Positions 41,701-53,500 of a DNA stretch of 64,000 nt are shown piece after piece. Position numbers and translations under genes: made by a program. The notes beneath the pieces were generated by a model. The model was not told the origin of the DNA, did not search any database, and was given only the letters and a program-made list of their open reading frames with translations. The stretch comes from Undaria pinnatifida. Taxonomy: Eukaryota > Sar > Phaeophyceae > Laminariales > Alariaceae. Each line of letters begins with the position of its first letter. The first letter of the stretch is position 1. The stretch covers positions 3,919,319-3,983,318 of the forward strand of contig JABAKD010000025.1 of the NCBI GenBank assembly GCA_012845835.1. The letters are read 5' to 3'.

Positions 41701-44700
41701 AGACACAGGTGAGACACATTCTCCGGTGTAACAGGTGATGGATGGGTGTAACAGGTGATGGAGGCGGACAGGGTAGATGTAGCGCAGAGAGGTTACCCGA
41801 GTTTTCAGATGTATAGCGGAAGTAGCACCCCCCTCTCCCCCTCGCGCGCCACCCCACCCGGTCCTATCGCATCCTATACCATACCATCACATCCTATCCC
41901 ATCCAATCCCATCCCGTCCCCTACCATCCCATCCCTTCCCGTCCCGTCCCTTCCCGTCCCATCCTATCCCATCCGATATCATCCCATCAATCCCACCCCA
42001 TCCCATCCCGTCCTATACCATACCATCCCACTCCGTCCCGTCCCATCCCATCCGATCTCATCCCACTCCGTTTATTGTCATCTCACCACATGCCATCCGA
42101 TATCCCGTATCCGATCCCATTCCACCCGATCCCCCCGCCCATCCAATCCCATCCCGCCTCCATCCCATCCCATCCCATTCCATCCCATCCCATACTACTC
42201 CATCCCACCCCCCCCCCCCCCCGACGAACTGAAGCGTTCTTCAAATTTTTCCACTTTTTCTTTCCAATTTCATTTCTTTTTCTTTTTCTATTAGGTGGGG
42301 GGGGGCGGGGAATACACCGGGGTGATCGACTGCGGGAAGAAGATTTTCGCGGCCCACGGCATCAAGGGGGCGTACCAAGGGTTCACCGCAACCCTTCTCA
42401 GAAACGTTCCGTGCTTCGGCGCGTACTTCTTCTGCTTTGAGGTACGATGCAGTTGTTTGTTTTCCCGCGCGTCTGTTTTTTTTTTTTTTTCGCACGGCTG
42501 GTGTTTTGCATTTTTACGACCCGACACGTGCGATGTTGATGTTTACTCTCTACTAGCGGTACGACCACGGCTCCGCCCGTGGCGCTTGATCTGAGGTGCC
42601 CATGGTGATATGATACGGCAAGGCATAATAGTACTTGTCGTATTATTGATAGTGGTGTGCTGTAATATACCGTTCGAACGTAGAGATGATTGGGATATAA
42701 TCATAAGGTCAAAACTGTCGTAACTTTTCCGTACGCAGTGACTGAGTGGTACCTGCCTAGTATTTATATGCATGGCATGAAATGCATAGCAGCAGTAGTA
42801 CGCGTGCGTAGTAGGTAATGGTACTCCGCCACGGGGAAACATCGCTACTGCCACCATCAATACTACCACAACTACTTGTACTGTTATTGATATTACAAGT
42901 ACAGTAGTATTGATATCAACAGCAGTAAGGGTCCCCCAGTAAGGCGGTGGTGTGCCGGAGCAGTATGACCGTCTTATAGAGGGCAGCCGCCATATCCACT
43001 CCGGGATACGAGTGCAATTCCCCAGTCGCCCCAAGCGACTTTGACCGTCTTAAATAGGGAACCCGCCTTATATAGGGATACCGCACTATTGGGGAACCCC
43101 CCCTTACTGTATGCTATTTATTAGTCGCGAGCTACCAGGTAGGAATTTTCTGCAGTCCCCAGTGCACAGGTCTAACGCACGCCGGCCAACCACCAATCCG
43201 CCGATGGGGGTGGGGTTTCCACTCCATGCGGGGCGTTGTCTCCCCGGAGGATATCACAGCTGACGTGTTTGATTTGTTTTACAAGAAACTCGCTTTGTTT
43301 CTTGTGTTTTTCTATGTTTTTTTCTCGTACTTGAAGTAATTTTTTCAAAAACCTTGCATCTTTTTTTTGTGCTTTTCTTTTCTTTTTCTCGTCGTTACCC
43401 CTTGTCGCCCCTCCCTCGATTTTAGGGTACAAAGAAGGCGTTGACCAAGCCCGGAGAGCAACCATCTTTGCCCGTGTGCTTCGCCGGTGGTGCTTCGGCA
43501 GGGGCGGGGTTCTGGGGGGTGTGGTACCCTCTCGAAACCATTAAGACAAGGATGCAGGTAAGGCTAGTCTAATGTTAGTATTTACTACTTCGAAGTATTT
43601 TTTAGTGTTCTTAGGAGAGGCAATGGGGGGGCTATGGTGTGGTGTTTACTGTGCTCTGTTTTTCCTTGCTTTGCCATGCTTTGCTTTGCTTTGCCTTGCT
43701 CTTTTTTTGCTTCTTCGCGTATATTTTATAGTTGTGTGTTCTTGTCAGATGGCATTTTTGTTCTTTTTTTTTTTTCCGACTGTACCCTCCTTCTCAGGTG
43801 ACATGCTCTACAATAGTCATGACGGGTAAATCGTACTCATAAGTCTGCTCTTTGCCTTGTTTCTTCGCTTTTTTTTCTTCTTGCGGTTGTGCTCTTGTCT
43901 AGCCGCGTTTTTTTTTCTTCTTTTTGTTATTGTTTTCCAACCGCACATTCATTTTCAGGTGACCAAATGACAACAATACTATTACAACATTGATACAGCA
44001 GTTGGTCACGAAGAACAAATCCATACTCGGTCATTCCTGCTTATGTATATTATAAACTTCCTGTGTATATATACAAGCTAGGATGGAAGGCTGAGATGTT
44101 GTTTGACCCCTTTGAAGCCCCAAAATTCTCCATATACAGTACTGACTTCAAGTGTTTTTTTCCCAATACGGGTTTCCAGTTGTACAGGCGTTTGTGTTTG
44201 TCCAACTTCCTTCTTGTGGTGTACTTACTACTGCTGTATCGCACCTGTATCCGTACTTTACCGTAATGCGCCTGAGCGTTTGTTTCCGTTCTTGGCGCTA
44301 TGTGTATGCGCCTGTTTCCTGTGTCCAATGTTCGTGCAATACCAACATGGCCATGTTTGCTGTGTTTTTCTTTTTTGGTCTCCGAACATGTCTTCAACGG
44401 CGTCATCAGGCCGTACCGTCTGATTCACGCCTCCGCCGAGTGTTGTTTCTTTCGTTTCTTTGGTGTTTGATATTTTGGGTGTTAGATTTGTTTCTGGTTT
44501 TACTTTTTGAGCTTGATAACTTAGTTTTTTTGGTTTTATTTTACTTTCCTTTTGGCTTTCACTTTGACTTTCCTTTTGGCGATTGGGTTGGATTTTGACA
44601 TTGGCTTTTTTTAGTACTACAGTTTCAATGTCGTTTCGACGTCATGTTTTTGCAAGCCATTTTTTGCGCTGCAGCAATCGTTTAGTTTTCGTTTTGATTT

Positions 44701-44927
44701 TTTTTAACGTTAACGTTGATGCTTTTTTCATTTTTGTTTTCCACCAGGGGGACCACGTGGACCCGGCGAAAAGGATCTATTCTGGGATCATCGACTGCGC
44801 AAAAAAGACCGCCGCGGAAGGGTACAAAGCGTTTTACAAAGGCTTCACCCCATCCATCACCCGCGCGATGCCTGTGAACGGGGCTATCTTCACCGGATTT
44901 ACCGCCGCACAGAGGGCCTTGAACTAA
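35784..44927 (+). CDS. Mitochondrial carrier family (SLC25) transporter
   Basis: This is an inner-membrane solute exchanger. Exons are 35784-35865, 40859-41058, 41586-41708, 42295-42441, 43426-43557 and 44748-44927; they total 864 bp, 287 residues, with frame kept throughout. All three PX[DE]XX[KR] signatures are present: PLDTIK (from residue 30), PVDLFK (from 124) and PLETIK (from 219). Each is followed by the family's basic loop and a matrix-helix motif (EGVKGLYAGAASPLIG, HGIKGAYQGFTATLLRN, EGYKAFYKGFTPSITRA). The length is typical. GHPLDTIKVRLQTQ resembles the carnitine/ornithine/basic-amino-acid branch, but I cannot assign the substrate. The start ATG gives an N-terminus (MGGGSGGSSAISDIMSGTVAG) that runs straight into helix 1. 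Exon 1 covers only that half-helix and is followed by a 5-kb intron. The gene is divergent from the topoisomerase and convergent with the MORN gene. Confidence 0.94.
36917..38079. mobile_element. DNA transposon-like element with ~35-bp TIRs in carrier intron 1
   Basis: The left end reads GAGTGTTTGCGAAAGTACGT, followed by TTTTAGAAATTTACTT. The reverse complement of the right end reads GAGTGTTTGCGAAAATACGT, followed by TTCTAAAAATTTACTT. Both ends are flanked by TA, the expected target duplication of Tc1/mariner-like elements or TA-type MITEs. The 1.16-kb interior has no recognisable transposase, so the element is probably non-autonomous. Confidence 0.7.
37534..37575. other. Perfect 18-bp hairpin with 6-nt loop
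   Basis: The arm CGGTTTAGGGCAGAGGAG (37534-37551) is followed by loop CGGAAA and the exact reverse complement (37558-37575). It sits near the centre of the TIR element. It could be an element-internal structure or a foldback relic. Confidence 0.8.
38606..39259 (+). pseudogene. Single-exon ORF of unknown function inside carrier intron 1, with in-frame TAG
   Basis: The ATG at 38606 opens a 172-codon frame (MSGIINIDASKAVVPDLF...) ending at TAG 39122-39124. The same frame continues for 44 more coding-like codons (DMQSLISELDGIAERTRGEG...) to TAA 39257-39259. The stretch is GC-rich, with third positions mostly G/C, and free of the simple repeats around it, so it has the look of coding sequence. 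No splice signals are evident. It could be a retrocopy, a transposon-borne gene or a separate nested gene. I do not recognise the family. Confidence 0.5.
40596..40750 (+). repeat. Two copies of the 5' edge of carrier exon 2
   Basis: Both contain CTAGACACGATTAAGGTTCG, then GCTGCAG. The first encodes YPLDTIKVRLQ; the second encodes LLDTIKVRLQ (PLD changed to LLD), against HPLDTIKVRLQ in the exon at 40859. The second copy also extends over sequence matching SGANPEFSGM (as SSTNPIFSGM). They lie 100-260 bp upstream of the true exon. Confidence 0.88.
41140..41235 (+). repeat. Copy of the 3' edge of carrier exon 2
   Basis: Encodes GAASPLIGAMAHNAGAFFSY, then GMAKS, against GAASPLIGAMAHNAGVFFSY, then GMAKN, in the exon. 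It lies 80 bp downstream in the intron. The donor (AATGTAAGG) has become AGTGGAAG, so this copy should not be used for splicing. Confidence 0.9.
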
Positions 44928-45445
44928 AACAAAGTCCACCGCGACCACCACCTCCGCCGAGGGGTGGGAAGGCTCGGGAGGAGGGAGGGGAGGGGAGGAG
45001 GCGCGTGGGGGGAGGGGTGGAGGGGAGGGAGGGCTGCGCCCCATCGATCACGCGCGCCATTCCCGTTAACGGGGAATCTTCACTAGCTTTACCGCTACGC
45101 AGAGGGCCTTCAACTAAACCATAGCCCGCCACCGCCAACCACCGCCTCCGCCCGGGGCAGGGGGGGTGAAATATCGCCCGCTACCGCCTCTGCCCGGGAA
45201 GGGGTGGGTGGGGGCCTCGAAACACTTTGTCCGCCACCGCCTCCGCTAGGGGGAGGGAGGGAGGGGAGGGGCTAAAACTTTGTCAGCCACTGCCTTCGCT
45301 GTGTGTGGGGGGGGAGTGCTAAACCCCGTTGCCGCTAACGCCTCCGCCGGGAGGGAGGGGGCAGGGGGGCGGGGCTAAAACGTTATCCGCCGTCAACACC
45401 ACCGCGACACCGCCTCCGTCCGGGAAGGGGGGTGGGGGGAGGGGA
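44928..45445 (+). repeat. Degenerate tandem repeats after the carrier stop
   Basis: About seven units of 50-90 bp alternate ...CCACCGCCTCCGC... with G-rich runs (GGGGAGGGAGG). They begin immediately after the stop, so they probably form the 3' UTR. The unit includes the duplicated exon end at 45030-45120. Confidence 0.65.
45030..45120 (+). repeat. Copy of the last carrier exon end including its stop
   Basis: CCCCATCGATCACGCGCGCC to CAGAGGGCCTTCAACTAAAC repeats the end of the carrier CDS (CCATCCATCACCCGCGCG to GCCTTGAACTAA) about 190 bp downstream. A one-base loss puts the ITRA..P.N.. codons out of frame. Confidence 0.88.
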
Positions 45446-47134
45446 TCAGTCTTCGCGGCGATGAATAAGTAGGGAGGTAGTTAATATGTTTGGAATCTGG
45501 GGGACTGATCTTTCGCGTCTGAAAAATCATTAGACAAGGCGGTATTTGGTGAAAAAATAGTAGTGGTCCGGAGTCTGGGAAGCATGTTTTTGCTTCAAAA
45601 AAAGTAGTCATGTTCCACAACGAGTTTTGGGGCTTGTTATTGGTTCTGAATCAGTAGTTATGTCGTCGAATCTGGTGCTAATTTGTTTTGGTGCTTAAAA
45701 GAAGGCACTTGCGTTCCCAAAGCCCGACCGGGCTTCTTTTTTGGTTCTTAAAACAAAAATGGAGACGACGAGGTATTATATGTTGAAAAACAGTTTTGTT
45801 CCCCCCGAGTCTGGGGCTTGATTTTTTAATTCTGGAAAAAAAAAACTGGGACGAGGTGTTGTTGGTGAACGTAGTAATTTTTTCCCGAATCTGAGTCTGG
45901 AGCTTATTTTTACGTTTCTGCAAAAAATGAACCCACGGGGAGACGATAAGAAAAAGAAGGCGTTCCCGCGAGTCTTGAGACCTATCTTTTGGTTGGGCCT
46001 CCTCTGGCGTTACCCTCGTCGCTTTCCGAGGCGTTTTTTTTCGTTTTTCTCGTTTTTGTTTTTATTTACCAGGTATTTACTTTTTTTTGTTTTGTTTTTT
46101 TTCTGGTTTGAGGGTCGTCGCTTTTCGTTGTGTGGGGAGGGGTTTCTGGGCCTTGAGGCACCGTGTTTGGCGCGCAGCTGCTGCTGCTGCTGCTGCTGCT
46201 GTTCCTGCTGCTGTTCCTGCTGCTGCTCCTGCTGTTGCTGCTACTGCTGCTACTGTTGAAAAGGCTTCAACGTATGTTGCTGCTGCTGTAGAGTACGCTG
46301 CTGGGTTGGTTTTGACGCTCGGGTATTCCAGCGTCCAGAGGTGCCAATGGGGTTTCCAATGGTGGGGGCGTGGGCACGCGGCGTAATACCAAACGAAAAG
46401 TGACGGTTTCATGCTATATTACGTTTTGTGGCAGTTGTGCTCCCGAAGACCAATGAACGTGCGGGTGGGTTTGGTTCTCACCCAGAGCACGATTTTGATT
46501 GCCGAAACTCTTCCCGGCACGATTTTGATTATTCTCTGTTTGAAAAGGGAATGTTTTGGCGAAGACTAAGCTCTGTAAAACCAAGATGAACTGGGGGGAC
46601 AGGCTGCCTAGTTATTTGCTTATTGAAAACGAAGATGAACGGGGCTCGGCTCCTGCTGCTTTTTGTTTAGCGTGTGCCCTGAAAACCCACCACATGATCG
46701 ATGAATCGTGAGCTCATCTTCCCGTTTTTTTAGATTATGGTGGAGTACATCTGCGTGCACAAGTTATTATCAAGAATAGGTCGCACAGTTCCCAGCGCGT
46801 GTATATGTCAGTCAGCCCTGTCGGTCGCAAAAAACATGCAAAACCAAAAAAAAGGCCATCTCGTCCCGTCCTCATATACGCATAACGAAGTAGTGCCTCC
46901 GAGATCAAGAAACATCGCTGGAGCAGTTGCGTCTGAGCTCGAATCCGCCCCAAACGTGTTTTACGTGCGATGTTACATATCATATATCGTGAGCTCATCC
47001 ACAGAAAGCAATGTCTACAATCGAAAAAGACAAAGCGCGCCAGTATCATCGTAAATATGAGGAGCCTTGTGGTGTGGCATGCCACGCTAGACCGAAAGGG
47101 GTAAGGTATTCTTGTCCCCGCCTCGTGCGAGCCA
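45446..47134. other. Spacer between convergent carrier and MORN genes
   Basis: Contains a loose tandem array around GAGTCTGGGGCTTG (45480-45930). A CTG/CTGTT trinucleotide run lies at 46176-46310, and short open frames at 46740-47080 are without recognisable similarity. No gene can be supported. Confidence 0.5.
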
Positions 47135-47550
47135 CAGTCACGATCGCGCCCTCATTTGCCGAGAGCCCCCCCGCAGCAAACTGTCAACAAGAAAAAGACG
47201 GCCTGACCACACCTCACAACGGCATCCGCCTCTTGCGAGTGGTCGCAGTCTCGCGCGATCCTTTTCTACGGAGACCCCTCGGCTTGCACCGAGGGTCCTA
47301 AACTCGGCCAAATACAGCTAAGGTTTGATCGCACCATAGTAACATCAGCCAACTTCTGCCATGTTCGAGTGGTCCCTCTCGCGCCTTCCACTGAGAGCCT
47401 TAGCTCAAAGCAAGGGACATGTGATACGGTCTGGCCGCGCCACGGTGGTGGCATCCCCCTAGTCCCGGGTAGTAGTCACGATCGCGTCCCCTTTCGCCGA
47501 AAGTCATCCCCCCTCAATAAGCCCTCAGCAAGAGACTACGGTCTGGCCCC
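47135..47550 (-). repeat. Tandem units overlapping the 3' end of the MORN gene
   Basis: Three degenerate units of roughly 110-230 bp share CGATCGCG[CT]C, AGCAAG..A and ACGGTCTGGCC[GC]CGCCAC. The right-most includes the stop codon and last codons of the MORN CDS. The others lie beyond the stop, so the terminal exon edge has been duplicated outward. Confidence 0.55.
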
Positions 47551-50500
47551 GCCACACCAATGCCGGGGGCTCTTCCTCGTCCGCATCTTCCGCCACAACA
47601 GTTTCGTAAACGCCGGCTTGGGTGATCCCGTTCTGGAAAGCAAACTCGCCGTCGCCCTTCGGCCTCCCCCCCTCGAAGCGACCGGTGTAGACGGTTCCGT
47701 CCTGTGTCCGAGCCGAAAATGTCCGGGAGGGGGGGGGGGGGGTAGGTAAAGGAGGTAGGGAGGGTGGCTGGTGGAGCAGGTGGTGATGGCAGGGGTGGGA
47801 TTGGCGCACTCCTTTCGTGCGTAGCCGGGGAAAGGGAGCGAAATCTCTATAAATTGTTTGTGATTCTTGCAGCACATACTCGTAGTGGTCCAACCCGGTC
47901 AGGTACCAGAGAGTTCTGGATATAGCTGTTGTACTGACATCGGTTGCTAAAGGCTCGGGGAACGATCAGTGACGATCAGTGACGGTCCAGCGCTACACCA
48001 CTCTGTCCGTAAATATACGAAACATTTGGACATTTAACACTGAAATTAATTGGTGCTTATTATATTCCCGGACAGCGTGTGGCATGTGTTTAATGACATT
48101 AAATTCGAGTACGTCGGCTGTGTGCGAGTCCGATCAGTTGAAAGGGTCGATGCTTATCTTTGCAAGCTAGCTGCGTGATACTTCGGCTGCGCGTTTTGTA
48201 CAGAGGTGTTACTCTTTGAGCGTATATGACCTCCCTAGATGTTTGCCAGCCAGCGTCGTCTCGAGCATCTGAACCCTTTTGGTTGGGAACTAGGTATGAC
48301 CACCGGCCAAGGCTGCGGGGGTGCGGGGGGGCGTACTCATTTGTTGCTTGCCTTAGTCAAATTTGACCATCGACCATGCATCCCTTTCGAGGCGGAGCAT
48401 CGTTCCTACTCCTATTAGACACACCTCCAACGTTTGGGCGCTCGTTACGCTTTTTCCATATATCACGATAAAAAAAAACTGCTCGCTTATCCTACCCCCG
48501 TCCAAGGTTCACTTTTGAAGTGGTTCGAGCTCTCACTCGTGCGAGTGACGCCCATGTTCTTTATCCGCCCTTTGAGATTTCTCGCGTGTTTTGTGTTTTT
48601 TTTGCGATATGGCACCGCCACACGGAACGGTCAGCTACGCTTCGCCACCAAAACAAGCGCTTAAAGAGAGGAATTTTGCAGTGAGGCACAAGCGTCCCTC
48701 GGGCGAGTGACCCAAACCCGGCGGTAAAAGGGAGTTCGATGTAGGGGGGCATTCTGCTTGCGGTGGCTCGGGTCACTCGAGCGAGTTATCCCCCATGTTC
48801 TTTTGCGGTGCCGTTTTACTTTATCAGGACCAAAAGGTACGGTAGGGTGGGGTCCCCCTTTCAGGGACAGTTTTGTGCAGTGACTAGGGGTCACTCGCGC
48901 AAGTGACCCCCCCCCCCCGTTCCGTTCCTTGCGGTCATAGGCTTTCGTTCGCGCTGCTTTAATTTTTCGATGTGAATCCCTAATGTGAGGGTTAGCTACT
49001 AAATACGTTGCGCCGAACTAACCACCTGACGTCTTTTGGCCGGTGAGGTACAGAGTCACTCACTAGTGCGAGTATGATATGGTATGATAGTACGTACGTA
49101 TGGTATGGTAGTGAACACCAGGTAGTGAAAAGGGGGGGGGGGGGGACTCCCTACCGTATAGCTTTGCTCATGTAGCTGCAGAAATTCGCATTGGGATGGT
49201 TAGCAAAGCTGCACCTAACAAATCGCCTGATGTTTTAGGTCGGCGAGGCTCAGAGTCACTCATGCGAGTGGCTCAAACCCGGTGGGAAAAAAGGGGTACC
49301 TGGTATACCATAACACCGTCGTAACATCCTCCCTACTAATGCCGTTCCCTTGATCGTACCGTCCCTACCGTAGACTTGCGCCTGGGAAGAGTGTGCTGCT
49401 AGCTGGAACCGTCTCGTCATGCCTCCTGCGCGCCGCATGGCGTGCGTCTCCGTACGACACAGCCCGGAAACATCTAACTTAGCAGAAAGGGGTGCATCCT
49501 GTGACCGATGCTGCACGGAAATCGCCATCCATTTTAGACATTTTCTCCCTCTCAACAAGTCTCAAAATTTGCCTTCTCTTTCTCTGTTTTCTCTCTCCAC
49601 TGCTTCGCGTCGCCTATACAGACGGCATCACAAGCACGCCCAGTTAAAATGGATAGGAGACCGCGGTTTTGACTCCGTGACTGATCGCCCCCTACTTTAA
49701 AAGTAGTGTGTGGATGCCAACAGAGGCCTTGACGCGCCCCGAAAATATTTGTTTAACTGTATGTCTGACCGCTCCAACACTAAAACTAGTACGCTGAGGC
49801 CAAAAGAGGCCTAGACGTGTCCGAAAATACCGGTATGACTCTGTGACTGACCGCCCCTACACAACAGGTAGTATATTGAGGCCAAAAGAGGCCCTGACGC
49901 ATCCCAAAAAGACAGGTTTGACTCTTCGATTGACCGCCCTCTGAAAGTAGTACATTGAGGTCAAAAGAGCCCTTGACTCACCCAAAAAGATAGGTGTTAC
50001 TCTTTCATTGACCGCCCTGCACTGATAGTAGTACGCTAGGGCCATTTGAGGCGTTGAAGCGTCCAAAATACCGGTTTGACTGTTTGACTGCCCGCCCCTG
50101 CACTAAAACTAGTACATTGAGGCCGTAAGAGGCCTTGACGCGCTGACAAAGACCGGACTAGCTCTTTGACCGATCGCCCCTCCCCTAAAACTAGTATATT
50201 GAGGCCATGCAAGGTCTTGACGCGTCCAACAATACCGGTTTGACTCCTTGACTGACCGCCCCTACGCTACACCTGGTACATTGAGGCCACAAGAAGCCTT
50301 GGCGCGGCCAAAAATGACGGTCTGATCCCTTGACTAACCACCCCCTACACTAAAACTAGTATGTTGATGCCAGAAGAGGCCTTGAAGCGCCCAAAAATAC
50401 CTGTTTGACCCCTTGACGGACCACCCCCTACACTAAAACTAGTATGTTGATGCCAAAAGAGCCCTGGACGCGCCCACAAAGACCGCTTTGACCCCTTGAC

Positions 50501-53500
50501 TGACCGTCCCTACATATGTCGAGGTCACAAGAGGCCTTGGCGCGCCTACAAAGACCGGTTTGACCCCTTGACTGATCACCCGTTACCCGTTGCACTAACA
50601 CTGGTCTATTGAAGCCATACGAGTCCCGCCGGGAGCAAAACGACGAGTCCCCTACTAATATTAATAGCATGTTTCGTTTCCTGGCGCATGTTCGTTCACC
50701 TTGAAGACCCACTTTCCCTCGGTGATAGTGCCCTCCTCCCACGTTCCGTGCATGGTGCTGTTGTCGGCGCCAAACTGGTACATCCCCTGCCCGCTCTTCT
50801 TGTTGGCTACCCACGTGCCGCTGTAGATATCTTGTGTGGCCTAGGAGAGTGTTGCAATCATCGGGTGGGGGAAGAATTTGACCAAAAATGAAAAATAATA
50901 AACCCGTTTTGGTCGATCGTCGATCGGTCGGTCGATCGGTCGGTCGGTCGAAACTCGAAACCGCCATCTCGAAAAATAAATCGGTTTTCAGCAAATGCGT
51001 CCGGAGACGGCACTTTGACCGCTTGACTGACGGAAAAATTCCAATAGTTTACCTTGACTGACGCCAAATTGCTAGGTTTTAGTGTTAAACGATCGGTTTG
51101 ACGCCCTTGACCGCTGGACGTTTTCCCGTGACTGACCGTCTCCTGACATATTTTGGCTTTCAGGGTAACCAAGTGAGAGCTTTGGCTTCCCATATGAGCC
51201 CGACTACTCTCCACAACTGATGTTTTGAGTAATCAGGCCACATAGTAAGCGCCGACGTTACGATCCAACTATCTCTGTACTCTTCTGTTTTCTGGAACGA
51301 GGCAGAATGTGCTTGACAGTCACTCGGTGTCTGCCTCTGTAAGCCTCTTCTCGGCGCCTTGTCTGCATCATCATCACATCATGTCCGTTCCTGACCAAGG
51401 CCAAAAAAAAAAAACAGGATTCTTGGTATTCTTAGGCTCTGAAATATCGCGTTTTCAAAACGGAAATCACTTTTACTTTTTGGCAGGATGATTCAGGATT
51501 GTCAAAATTCTGAAACATCACGTTTTCAAAAAAAAAATCGCGTTTTTTTTTCCCCGTCGGGAATCTTAACATCCCCCATAGTTTTAAGGGCCCGCATGAT
51601 CGAGGCACATGCCGAATTGCGATTTGATTTTTTTTAATAATTGATTCAAAGTTTCATCTGATTGGTCGAGAAAAAAATCACCGACCAGGTACTTTCACAA
51701 CTATCACGAAAAATCAAATTAAAAAAAAGAAGTAAAAAGGTACTTATTTCGTCGAATTTCATCGAAAATTGAATTATATTTGATTGGGGAGTTCGTGCAC
51801 CTAGTCGTCGCATGTTCCACGTAACCGAAGCCGGCCACGCGAATTGGTGCCGCGTCGTCGGCTGATTGAGTCGCGAGAAGCCCCCATTTCGACACGTAGG
51901 ACCACCGGGGCAGCCGCAGTGCGACCTCCGAAGACCCTTAGCACAGCCTAGACCGCCTGCGACGCCCCAAAAACAACCAAGACCACCTTAAACCCATTTT
52001 TTCGTCGCCCTGCACCTCCAAAGTTACACGACCAACCACCACGTCACGACTTCGCTCAGAAGTTCGACAGCTATGTCCCCGTCGCTGCGACCTGTGTGGG
52101 GCGATGGGGCTGCGCCAACCCACCCGCGAGACCCCTAGAGCCATAGCCTTGTAGCCGCTGCCGGCAAAAATAGTCTGCCGTTAGCCGCGGCGCTTCGGGG
52201 AGAACGCGAGTCATCGCTTGCCTCGGTCGTTGTCTACGGGTGTTCGTTGACCATTTTGCGTTCTTTGAACTCTTCAACACGCTGCGCCGTTCCACGGCAA
52301 GAGGGCCGTATTTTTTGGGTATTTTTCATGAAATTAAATTATTTTCTAAAAACAAAATCGATTTACGATTTGGCATGCTCTTAGATATTACGGGTCCTTA
52401 GGGAATTTTGAAAAACTATTTACAGTCAGGATTCTTTCTAAAGGAACAATTCGTGAGAATGTCACGTTTTTGTCACGATCCCCCTGACTGTTTTCTGCGT
52501 TCGTTTTTAAATGGATTTTTTTCGTGTATCTGGGTTGTATTAGTAGTCCACTTAGCAGTATTTTTTCGCGCGGTGTAACTAAGAAAATCCCGTTCGATCG
52601 AAACTACTAAAAGCTCACACCTTGTAAACGTAGGTCCCTTCCCCGTCCATCATGTTGTCCTTCCACTCTCCCGTGTAAGTATCTCCGTTCGGGTACGTCA
52701 TCTTGCCGGTACCGGCTTTCTTCCCGTCCGTGTAGGTACCGTCGTACATTGCGTGCAGCTGGCAATTTCATAATAAATTTAGGGTAAGATGTAGGAGCGG
52801 CGGGATAGAACCGTTGAAACTTTGATCATGAAGATGGTTCGGGCACAGGCTGATTACAGGAAGAGCCTCTACAGCCGCGTTAACGGGTGGGCGGGTCTTC
52901 CAGGAGTTGGTTTGTTCACTATTGCACGATTTTGCTGAATGAGGCATCGCTTCCGAGCATGGCCAAGGTCCGGGCGTAGGCCCAACCCAACTCTGACCCC
53001 TCAGCCCGATAGCCCGAACAACCAAGCCTGCGTCCTGGAGAGAGCACCTCCTTTTCTCGCTACTGGGTTTAAGCCACTCGCACGAGTGACTCTGTGTCTA
53101 ACCGACAAAAAACACTTTAGGCGATTTTGTTCGGCGTAGCGTGGCTGACCATCCCGTTGAGGATTCATATCGCCAAATTCAAGCAGCAGTAAAGCTTAAG
53201 GCCGTTACGGAACAGGAACGTCACTCGCGCGAGTGAACCCGAGCCACTGCGAAAAAGCCCCCCCCAAACTGACCCCCCCCCCGCCCCTTCTATAGCATTG
53301 GTCTGACCCTAACCCTGATGCCGGTAACTCGCAGCCGAAACAGGTCAAGGCTAGCCAGAAATGAGGCTGCACCGCATGCGTTCGTATCGAGCGAGAACAT
53401 TCCAAACTGCTGTGGATCACGATGACAAAATTCGGACTACGGTTTGATTGCCCTCCTGGCCAATTAGACGGGAGCAGACAAAGAAAACAAGAGGGAAAAT

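Noticed and set aside
49665-50625. CRISPR array
   Set aside because: Units are adjacent and degenerate without unique spacers, and the locus is a eukaryotic intron.
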